Shown: piece by piece, positions 1-5,204 of the stretch
Layout: each line of letters opens with the position of its first letter
How positions within the stretch are numbered: the first letter of the stretch is position 1
Assembly (NCBI GenBank): GCA_001017865.1
Contig: LATQ01000001.1
Coordinates: forward strand, 2,925,370 to 2,932,812
DNA from: Rhodococcus sp. IITR03
GTDB lineage: Bacteria; Actinomycetota; Actinomycetes; Mycobacteriales; Mycobacteriaceae
Direction of reading: 5' to 3'
Length of the DNA: 7,443 nucleotides
Notes under the pieces: generated by a model
Databases searched by the model: none
The model's input: the letters and a program-made list of their open reading frames with translations, nothing else
Told to the model about the DNA's origin: nothing
Position numbers and translations under genes: made by a program

Positions 1-55
1 GAACCAGTGACCTCTTCCGTGTCAGGGAAGCGCTCTCCCGCTGAGCTAATCGCGC
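1..55 (-). tRNA. tRNA-Val (GAC), 3' end cut by window edge
   Basis: Read on the minus strand, the acceptor strand GCGCGAT begins at 55. It is followed by TA, a GCTC/GAGC D-stem, a CTTCC/GGAAG anticodon stem and the loop CTGACAC, giving anticodon GAC (valine, codons GUC/GUU). A five-base variable loop and the first half of the T-arm (ACTGG then TTC) follow. About 17 bases (rest of T-arm, 3' acceptor strand and discriminator) lie outside the window. It is the last of three co-oriented tRNAs, only one base after tRNA-Cys, so it is almost certainly processed from the same transcript. Confidence 0.93.
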
Positions 56-56
56 G

Positions 57-127
57 AGGTGGAGACGGGAATCGAACCCGTGTGCACGGCTTTGCAGGCC
101 GTTGCCTCACCACTCGGCCACTCCACC
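57..127 (-). tRNA. tRNA-Cys (GCA)
   Basis: The minus strand folds into a complete cloverleaf. The acceptor GGTGGAG pairs with CTCCACC, the anticodon stem is ACGGC/GCCGT, the loop is CTGCAAA with anticodon GCA, and the T-arm is ACGGG/CCCGT around TTCGATT. The discriminator is U (position 57), as expected for tRNA-Cys. No CCA is encoded, so the tail must be added by a nucleotidyltransferase. It is the middle gene of the Gly-Cys-Val cluster, 25 bases after tRNA-Gly and one base before tRNA-Val(GAC). Confidence 0.96.
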
Positions 128-152
128 GTAAAAGGTCGAGTCCAACCTCTCG

Positions 153-225
153 AGCGGATGACGGGATTCGAACCCGCGACCCTCACCTTGGCAAGGTGAT
201 GCGCTACCAGCTGCGCTACATCCGC
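153..225 (-). tRNA. tRNA-Gly (GCC)
   Basis: On the minus strand the acceptor GCGGATG pairs with CATCCGC. The D-stem is GCGC/GCGC, the anticodon stem TCACC/GGTGA and the loop TTGCCAA, giving anticodon GCC (glycine, codons GGC/GGU). The T-arm is GCGGG/CCCGT with one G-U pair. The discriminator is U and no CCA is encoded. It is the first gene of the minus-strand tRNA cluster, so the promoter should lie just to its right. Confidence 0.96.
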
Positions 226-268
226 ATTCGCACCGTTCGGCGTCTTGCTCTCCGTGGTGCGGTTCAAA

Positions 269-298
269 ACAGTAGCCGAGCATCTACGAAACACACAA
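269..298 (-). promoter_or_regulatory. Candidate promoter of the Gly-Cys-Val tRNA cluster
   Basis: On the minus strand, TACTGT at 274-269 fits the actinobacterial -10 pattern TANNNT. It lies 18 bases after TTGTGT (298-293), a weak -35 match. The predicted start near 262 leaves a leader of roughly 35 bases before tRNA-Gly. This is assigned by position and pattern only. A second TTGACC box at about 311-306 is better as a -35 but has no good -10 at the right distance. Confidence 0.35.
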
Positions 299-594
299 AT
301 CCGCAGGTCAACGGAAGAAAACCGGCAGATTTCGCGAAGGTGACGGGTCGATCACCCCGCGGGAGGCGACGAATCGGGCTTCGGAAGTCCAGCCCGCGTC
401 CACCGCTCGTGTCGCTCCGGCCGGCAAATGCGCCCTCCGGTCCTCCCGAGCGGAGGGCCGTCGACGTCCCGGGGCTCCGGGTGCGTCCTCCTGCCTCCTC
501 GGGCACGGTCTCTTGCCCGCCCGCGTACGCGCGCGCGAGGAGCCGCCCGGACGCGCTACCCGGAACATCACGTCGAAACGCTGCGACCAGGCGA

Positions 595-624
595 TTCGTC
601 TTCGTGGCGGGAGCGTGTTAGTGT
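595..624 (+). promoter_or_regulatory. Candidate promoter of tRNA-Val (CAC)
   Basis: TAGTGT at 619-624 fits the TANNNT -10 pattern and would start transcription near 631, about 26 bases before the tRNA. The matching -35 position (TTCGTC at 595-600, 18-base spacer) is a poor match. The call rests mainly on the -10 and its distance to the tRNA. Confidence 0.3.
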
Positions 625-638
625 TCCATCTCGTTCGA

Positions 639-654
639 GCCGCTGCGAAGCGGC
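639..654 (+). other. GNRA-capped hairpin immediately upstream of tRNA-Val
   Basis: GCCGCT (639-644) pairs perfectly with AGCGGC (649-654) around a GCGA tetraloop. The stem ends two bases before the first base of the mature tRNA. In the precursor this would place a stable stem beside the RNase P cleavage site. It lacks a T-tract, so it is not a terminator. Its function is unknown and it may be incidental in GC-rich DNA. Confidence 0.5.
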
Positions 655-656
655 CC

Positions 657-728
657 GGTCCCGTGGCTCAGTGGAAGAGCGTCCCGTTCACACCGGGGAG
701 GTCGCTGGTTCGATCCCAGCCGGGACCA
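657..728 (+). tRNA. tRNA-Val (CAC)
   Basis: This is a complete cloverleaf. The acceptor GGTCCCG pairs with CGGGACC, the D-stem is GCTC/GAGC, and the anticodon stem TCCCG/CGGGG includes one wobble pair. The loop TTCACAC gives anticodon CAC (valine, codon GUG). The T-arm is GCTGG/CCAGC around TTCGATC and the discriminator is A. The bases after it are CCG, so CCA is not encoded. It is a single-tRNA unit, divergent from the Gly-Cys-Val(GAC) cluster and closed by the terminator at 747-775. Confidence 0.96.
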
Positions 729-746
729 CCGAGATCGACAGTGACG

Positions 747-775
747 AAAGGCACCCCCGCAGGGGTGCCTTTTTT
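747..775 (+). terminator. Rho-independent terminator after tRNA-Val (CAC)
   Basis: AAAGGCACCCC (747-757) pairs with GGGGTGCCTTT (762-772) around a CGCA loop, an 11-bp perfect stem. The descending strand runs into a T-tract (770-775). It ends the tRNA-Val transcript 18 bases after the mature 3' end and insulates it from the DUF742 gene. Confidence 0.9.
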
Positions 776-875
776 CGTACCTTGATGAAATCGTTGAGCG
801 TGCGTGGCACCCGGTCGGGCGGGTCGCCCGCGAGCGCGTATTTCCTTCGAACCGCAACGGCCCCATCGGGCTCGA

Positions 876-903
876 CCACACGTGTCGTGTGGGCACAGCT
901 GTG
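876..903. repeat. Adjacent inverted repeats in the region before the DUF742 gene
   Basis: CCACAC (876-881) pairs with GTGTGG (887-892) around a five-base loop. It is followed at once by the perfect 10-base palindrome CACAGCTGTG (894-903). The pair lies 65-92 bases before the DUF742 start. This could be an operator or a small stem; no regulator can be named. The rest of 776-950 shows nothing I can support as a gene. Confidence 0.4.
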
Positions 904-950
904 GTGCTTGTGGCCGAAGTGCGCATAGTGATGGCAGGATCGTGGTCGTC

Positions 951-957
951 GAGGAGG
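951..957 (+). promoter_or_regulatory. Ribosome binding site fixing the DUF742 start at 968
   Basis: GAGGAGG is a near-perfect Shine-Dalgarno sequence ending 10 bases before the ATG at 968. It favours 968 over the ATG at 975, which is in another frame, and over the in-frame-restored ATG at 1249, which has no comparable site. Confidence 0.6.
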
Positions 958-967
958 ACACGTCCGG

Positions 968-1598
968 ATGAGCGTTGCGGACAGCGAATGGCCGGTCGTG
1001 GGGGCGACCGGAGCGAGATTCGGATCCGGTCGGTCCCGTCGACGTCGGCGGCCGGCGGATCACGCCGTGCCGGTACGGAATCACCGCGAGCCGGGCCCCG
1101 TCGTGGACGAGGTCCCGGCAGCCGAGATGTACCGGCCCGCAGCGCAGCCGGTCGACACAGCGCAGTCGCTCGGCGCAACAGAGCCGGTCGACACGGCGCA
1201 GGCGGCCGGCCGGAATGCGGCACCGGGACCAGTGTGGGAATCGAGGACATGAACCAGCCAGAGACGTCGTCGTTCGTGCGCCCGTTCGTGCGGAGCGGGG
1301 GACGCACCCGAGCGAGGTGGAGCTGCCTCTCGAAGTGCTCGTGTCGGCCGTCCCCTCCGCGATGGGCAGCGAGTCCGGTCCGGCGATGGACGAGCATCGC
1401 CTCGTGCTGGCGTTGTGCGCCCAGCCGAGATCGATCATGGAGATCGCTGCCCTCGCGCAGATCCCACTCGGTGTCGCGCGCGTGCTCGTCGGGGATCTCG
1501 CGGCGACCGGCGAGATCACCGTGCACCGCACGGCCGACAAGGTGGGGCCGAACGTCGAACTGCTCGAACGGGTACTGACGGGTCTCAACCACCTCTGA
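968..1598 (+). CDS. DUF742 (CvnC-like) protein, interrupted by two frameshifts
   Basis: The C-terminal part (about 1308-1598) reads as a DUF742 domain. It has the helical stretch LCAQPRSIMEIAALAQ, then PLGVARVLVGDLAATGEITVH, shown here by its ends, typical of the winged-helix-like CvnC family. The usual family lead-in FVRPFVRSGGRTR is present but in a different frame (about 1273-1308). The first part (968 to about 1245) is in a third frame, starts after a strong GAGGAGG site and is a disordered-looking arginine/proline/alanine segment with a 12-residue repeat (PVDTAQ twice). Frames change 2 to 1 between about 1225 and 1250, and 1 to 3 at about 1298-1310; each fits a net loss of one base. Restored length is about 210 residues, normal for the family. 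CvnC proteins usually sit with CvnA (histidine kinase), CvnB (roadblock) and CvnD (GTPase), but here tRNA-Val lies upstream and thrS downstream. The domain call is firm; the N-terminal assignment is inferred. Confidence 0.7.
1146..1201 (+). repeat. Imperfect tandem repeat, 36-base period, in the DUF742 linker
   Basis: AGCCGGTCGACACAGCGCAG (1146-1165) recurs with one mismatch at 1182-1201, an offset of 36 bases or 12 codons. In the frame starting at 968 both copies encode PVDTAQ. A period that is a multiple of three supports this frame being translated as a flexible linker. Confidence 0.6.
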
Positions 1599-1618
1599 GG
1601 ACTTCGCGGCTCCCTGTG

Positions 1619-1647
1619 TTCGCGGTCCGCGCGGATGTCGATAGCAT
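1619..1647 (+). promoter_or_regulatory. Candidate thrS promoter
   Basis: TAGCAT at 1642-1647 is a good TANNNT -10. A weak -35 (TTCGCG at 1619-1624) lies 17 bases upstream. The predicted start near 1654 gives thrS a leader of about 84 bases. The DUF742 stop is 1598, so this promoter would let thrS and the PIM genes be transcribed independently of DUF742. Confidence 0.4.
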
Positions 1648-1661
1648 GATGAAGTTGCCGT

Positions 1662-1687
1662 GTGCTCGCGGTCGTCGACCGCAGCAC
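1662..1687 (+). other. Hairpin in the thrS leader
   Basis: GTGCT (1662-1666) and GCGGTC (1668-1673) pair with GACCGC (1677-1682) and AGCAC (1683-1687) around a GTC loop. This is an 11-bp stem with a single bulged C at 1667. It sits near the predicted 5' end of the thrS mRNA. No T-tract follows and no T-box consensus is visible, so it is not clearly an attenuator. It may protect the 5' end or be a protein-binding operator stem. Confidence 0.45.
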
Positions 1688-1722
1688 GTGCCCGGCGACG
1701 ACCACGTATCAGGCATCGAGCC

Positions 1723-1728
1723 GAGGAG
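1723..1728 (+). promoter_or_regulatory. Ribosome binding site for thrS
   Basis: GAGGAG ends nine bases before GTG at 1738. It supports the GTG start even though the frame opened by that GTG closes early because of the frameshifts at about 1785-1795. Confidence 0.6.
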
Positions 1729-1737
1729 TCCGTCACA

Positions 1738-3801
1738 GTGACCACGCCCGCATCCGCGAAACCAGCCACGATCGTCCGGGTGCCGCGGGGACACTGCGGG
1801 CGCGGCGGTCCGTGACGCGGGTCTGCCCATCAAGGGACCCGAGACGATCGTGGTCGTCCGCGACTCCGAAGGCGCGCTGCGCGATCTGTCCTGGACGCCC
1901 GAAGCGGACGTCGAGGTCGAGGCCGTCGGCGCCGACACCGAGGAAGGCCGCAGCGTCATCCGTCACTCGGCCGCCCACGTGCTCGCGCAGGCCGTGCAGC
2001 AGGAGTTCCCGGAGGCCAAGCTCGGCATCGGCCCGCCCATCCGCGACGGCTTCTACTACGACTTCCAGGTCGAACGTCCCTTCACTCCCGAGGATCTCGC
2101 GAAGCTCGAGAAGCGGATGAAGAAGATCGTCAAGGACGCCCAGCGCTTCGCGCGCCGCGTCGTCGACAGCTCGAGGACGCCCGCGAGGAACTGAAGGACG
2201 AGCCGTTCAAGCTCGAACTCATCGACGACAAGTCCGGCATAGACGACCCCGAGGTGATGGAGGTCGGTGGCAAGGAACTGACCATCTACGACAACCTCAA
2301 CCCGCGCACGGGTGAGCTCGTCTGGAAGGACCTGTGCCGCGGCCCGCACGTGCCCACCACCAAGTTCATCCCGGCCTTCAAGCTCACGCGCAGCTCCGCG
2401 GCCTACTGGCGCGGCGACCAGGACAACGCCGGCCTGCAGCGCATCTACGGCACGGCCTGGGAGTCCACCGAGGCCCTCGACGCGCACCTCGAACTCCTCG
2501 CCGAGGCCGAACGCCGCGACCACCGCAAGCTCGGCAACGAGCTCGACCTGTTCTCGTTCCCCGACGAGCTCGGTTCGGGTCTGCCCGTCTTCCATCCCAA
2601 GGGCGGCATCATCCGCCAGGAGATGGAGAACTACTCGCGCCAGCGGCACGTCGAGGCCGGCTACGAGTTCGTGTACTCGCCGCACATCACCAAGGGCCAG
2701 CTGTACGAGGTCTCCGGTCACCTCGACTGGTACCGCGACGGCATGTTCCCGGCGATGCACATCGACGAGGAGCTCAACGAGGACGGCACCGTCCGCAAGC
2801 CGGGCCAGGACTACTACCTCAAGCCCATGAACTGCCCGATGCACGACCTGATCTTCCGGTCGCGCGGGCGTTCCTACCGCGAACTGCCGCTGCGCATGTT
2901 CGAGTTCGGTTCGGTCTACCGCTACGAGAAGTCCGGTGTCGTCCACGGTCTGACCCGCGTGCGCGGCATGACGCAGGACGACGCGCACATCTTCTGCACT
3001 CCCGAGCAGATGCGCGACGAGCTCACCAGCGTCCTGAACTTCATCCTCGACCTGCTCAAGGACTACGGGCTCGACGACTACTACCTCGAACTGTCGACGA
3101 AGAACCCCAAGAAGTTCGTCGGCAGCGACGAGCTGTGGGACGTCGCGACCGAGACGCTGCGGGAGGTCGGTGAGGCCTCCGGCCTGAACCTCGTGCCCGA
3201 CCCGGGCGGAGCCGCCTTCTACGGCCCGAAGATCTCGGTGCAGGTCAAGGACGCGCTCGGCCGCAGCTGGCAGATGTCGACGATCCAGCTCGACTTCAAC
3301 CTGCCCGAGCGGTTCGAGCTCGAGTACACCGGCGCCGACGGTGCCAAGCACCGCCCCGTCATGATCCACCGCGCCCTGTTCGGTTCCATCGAACGGTTCT
3401 TCGGTGTGCTCACCGAGCACTACGCCGGTGCTTTCCCCGCGTGGCTCTCGCCCGTGCAGGTCGTGGGCATTCCCGTGGCCGCCGACTTCGAGGGCCACCT
3501 GTTCGATGTCGTCGGCAAGCTGAAGGCGCAGGGGATCCGCGCCGAGGTCGACGTCTCCGACGACCGCATGCAGAAGAAGATCCGCACCCACACCACGCAG
3601 AAGGTGCCGTTCATGCTGCTCGCCGGCGAGCGCGACGTCGCGGCCGGCGCGGTGAGCTTCCGCTTCCGCGACGGCACGCAGGTCAACGGCGTGCCCGTCG
3701 ACGAGGCGGTGCGAATCGTCACCGAGTGGGTCCGCCGCCGCGAGAACGCCTCGCCCACCGCCGAACTCGTCGGTTCCGGCGGGGAAGGCAGCCCGTCGTG
3801 A
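1738..3801 (+). CDS. thrS: Threonyl-tRNA synthetase, with three apparent single-base deletions
   Basis: Cytoplasmic class II synthetase that charges tRNA-Thr with threonine using ATP. The N-terminal TGS domain (about residues 10-70) is followed by the editing domain with HSAAH (H77, H81) and LCRGPH. The catalytic core carries the zinc ligands C367 (MNCPMH), H418 (DDAHIF) and H545 (MIHRALFGS), numbered on the restored protein. The C-terminal anticodon-binding domain starts near VQVVGIPVA. The Cys-to-His spacing of 51 equals that of the E. coli enzyme. Restored length is 688 residues, close to mycobacterial ThrS. Two missing bases at about 1785-1795 shift frame 1 to frame 2; restoring them gives [18 protein letters not shown] third at about 2170 shifts back to frame 1; restoring it gives [10 protein letters not shown]. 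The GTG start has GAGGAG nine bases upstream. The stop overlaps the next gene's GTG (GTGA). Confidence 0.93.
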
Positions 3802-4381
3802 CGGGCGACCGTACCCGGGGCCCGCCGACATCCCGGCGACCGACGACAGTCCCGCCTCGATGGTCGACCGCGGCGTGGGGGAGTCCGATCACCTGCAGCG
3901 CCTGTGGTCGCCCCATCGCATGTCGTACATCACCGAGTCCCCGCGGGGTCGCGACGAGCCGTACGAGCCGTTCACCGACATCCCCAAGATGTCCGACGAG
4001 GAGGGCCTCGTCGTCGCACGCGGCGAACTGGTGTACGCGGTGCTCAACCTGTACCCGTACAATCCGGGTCATCTGATGGTCGTGCCGTATCGGCGGGTGG
4101 CGAACCTCGAAGATCTGACGCCCGAGGAGAGCGCCGAGCTCATGCAGTTCGCGCAGCGGGCGCTCCGCGTCATCAAGCGCGTCTCGCGTCCGCACGGCTT
4201 CAATGTCGGCCTCAACCTCGGCGCCGCAGCGGGAGGCTCGCTGGCCGAGCATCTCCACCTGCACGTCGTGCCGCGCTGGGGTGGGGATGCCAACTTCATC
4301 ACCGTCCTCGGTGGGTCGAAAGTGATGGTGCAGCTGTTGCGCGACACCCGTGCACTGCTCGCCTCGGCATGGGACGAGTGA
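3798..4381 (+). CDS. HIT-family protein, Ap4A phosphorylase-like (Rv2613c homologue)
   Basis: This is a histidine-triad nucleotide-binding enzyme. The signature HLHLHVV lies at residues 131-137 counted from ATG 3860, the middle histidine (133) being the expected catalytic one. It resembles, from memory, M. tuberculosis Rv2613c, reported as a diadenosine tetraphosphate phosphorylase, including [20 protein letters not shown]. The frame from 3860 gives 173 residues, but that ATG has no ribosome binding site. GTG at 3798 overlaps the thrS stop as GTGA, and one missing base in the G/C run at about 3814-3823 would join it in frame. That yields a short polar N-terminus before [15 protein letters not shown], comparable to the mycobacterial protein. 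I prefer 3798 with a deletion; 3860 is the conservative start. A role in clearing Ap4A made as a synthetase by-product would suit its place after thrS, but this is inference. Confidence 0.85.
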
Positions 4382-4532
4382 CAGTCCTCCCAGAGTCGTC
4401 GCGATCGCAGCGCACGGCCGTGGTGCCCTTCGCATGCCGATCCGCCGCGGGCCGACTGCGCATTTCCGGCTCCACTCGTGGCAGGATCGGATTCCGGACA
4501 CAACGGTCGGACAGGAAGACAGGGGTCGCGGA
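4382..4532 (+). promoter_or_regulatory. Gap between HIT gene and pgsA with a possible internal promoter
   Basis: This is the only real gap in the string from thrS onward. CAGGAT at 4482-4487 could serve as a -10 about 45 bases before the pgsA ATG. The 11-mer TGGCAGGATCG around it (4479-4489) also occurs at 932-942 before the DUF742 gene. No convincing -35 is seen at either copy. No terminator is visible, so read-through from thrS remains possible. Confidence 0.3.
4521..4525 (+). promoter_or_regulatory. Ribosome binding site deciding the pgsA start
   Basis: AGGGG lies seven bases before ATG 4533. The frame is open further upstream (ATG at 4434 and 4350), but those starts overlap or crowd the HIT gene, have no such site, and would add residues absent from the family. 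Confidence 0.55.
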
Positions 4533-5204
4533 ATGCTGAGCTTCTTCGGGCGTGCGTCGGTGTCGAAGGTCACCGCGCCGCTCGGTAAGGCGCTGATCCG
4601 TACCGGCCTGACTCCGGACGCCGTCACGCTCATCGGTACCGTCGCCACGATCGCCGCCGCCGTGACCCTGTTCCCTATGGGACACCTGTTCTGGGGTGCG
4701 ATGGTCATCTGGCTGTTCGTCATGTTCGACATGCTCGACGGCGCCATGGCCCGGGCTCGCGGTGGCGGAACGCGCTTCGGAGCGGTCCTCGACGCGACCT
4801 GCGACCGGGTCGCCGACGGCGCGATCTTCGGTGGTCTGGCATGGTGGGCCGTCTACCACGAGCAGAGCCGCCCGTTGTTCGTCGCCACCCTGATCTGTCT
4901 CGCGACGTCGCAGGTCATCTCGTACGCGAAGGCGCGGGCCGAGGCGAGCGGACTGTCCGCCGACGGTGGTCTGATCGAGCGGCCCGACCGGCTCGTGATC
5001 GTGCTCGTGGGCGCCGGTCTCACCGGCCTCGGGCTCGACTGGGCGATCCACATCGCGATGTGGCTGCTCGTCGTCGGATCGGTGATCACCGTCTTCCAGC
5101 GGGTTCTCGCCGTCCGCAACTCCACGGGTGCGCGCGAACTGCTTCCCATCACACCCCCGGCCGGCGGGACGACGGAGACCCGGGACGACGGGGGAGCGCA
5201 GTGA
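4533..5204 (+). CDS. pgsA: Phosphatidylinositol-phosphate synthase (CDP-alcohol phosphatidyltransferase)
   Basis: Integral membrane enzyme that condenses CDP-diacylglycerol with inositol 1-phosphate to give phosphatidylinositol phosphate, the precursor of PI and PIMs. The CDP-alcohol phosphotransferase motif DxxDGxxAR(x8)GxxxDxxxD is complete, with D66, D69, G70, D87 and D91; the four aspartates are the metal and catalytic set of the family. Several hydrophobic segments are visible, for example residues 34-62 and around LVIVLVGAGLTGLGL. The length of 223 residues and the sequence (TLFPMG, SQVISY.KARAEASGL) match mycobacterial PgsA1 (Rv2612c) from memory. Despite the gene name it is not expected to make phosphatidylglycerol phosphate. 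It is the only complete gene here without a frameshift. Its stop overlaps the patA GTG. Confidence 0.95.
   Translation: MLSFFGRASVSKVTAPLGKALIRTGLTPDAVTLIGTVATIAAAVTLFPMGHLFWGAMVIWLFVMFDMLDGAMARARGGGTRFGAVLDATCDRVADGAIFGGLAWWAVYHEQSRPLFVATLICLATSQVISYAKARAEASGLSADGGLIERPDRLVIVLVGAGLTGLGLDWAIHIAMWLLVVGSVITVFQRVLAVRNSTGARELLPITPPAGGTTETRDDGGAQ

Larger units (their letters stand above)
226..656. other. Gene-free divergent region between two tRNA transcripts
   Basis: I find no credible protein gene in these 431 bases. The open frames lack ribosome binding sites and read as arginine/proline-rich GC-driven translations. The region holds candidate promoters at both ends. It also contains a hairpin with an 8-bp stem (GCCCTCCG at 432-439 with CGGAGGGC at 451-458, 11-base loop) that lacks a T-tract, and a GNRA-capped hairpin at 639-654 directly before tRNA-Val(CAC). 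Confidence 0.6.

Noticed and set aside
46..294. Open frames across the tRNA genes (both strands), with phrases such as GDGNRTRVH and AGSNPVIRS
   Set aside because: These are the well-known spurious translations of tRNA sequences (T-arm and anticodon arm). There is no ribosome binding site, and the DNA is fully explained as tRNA.
432..458. 8-bp hairpin in the gene-free region considered as a terminator
   Set aside because: No T-tract follows on either strand. It is better left as a plain inverted repeat.
657..728. Integration (att) scar at tRNA-Val (CAC)
   Set aside because: I found no second copy of the tRNA 3' end in the window and no integrase or phage gene nearby.
776..879. Minus-strand frame from GTG 879 with a coding-like stretch (KYALAGDPPDRVPRTLNDF)
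   Set aside because: Composition looks somewhat gene-like and it might be a decayed remnant. However, it has no ribosome binding site, runs straight into the terminator and antisense tRNA, and I recognise no family.
618..1769. Long minus-strand frames (383 and 345 codons) covering tRNA-Val, the terminator and the DUF742 region
   Set aside because: They contain antisense tRNA and terminator translations and arginine-rich shadow sequence. They are a by-product of high GC.
2056..3831. 591-codon minus-strand frame opposite thrS
   Set aside because: It is an antisense shadow of a strongly conserved gene, rich in valine/leucine/arginine/glutamate as expected for the mirrored frame. No start signal or recognisable domain is present.
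4350..4532. N-terminal extension of pgsA from ATG 4350 or 4434
   Set aside because: It would overlap or abut the HIT gene, lacks a ribosome binding site and adds residues not found in PgsA1 homologues. ATG 4533 has AGGGG at good spacing.
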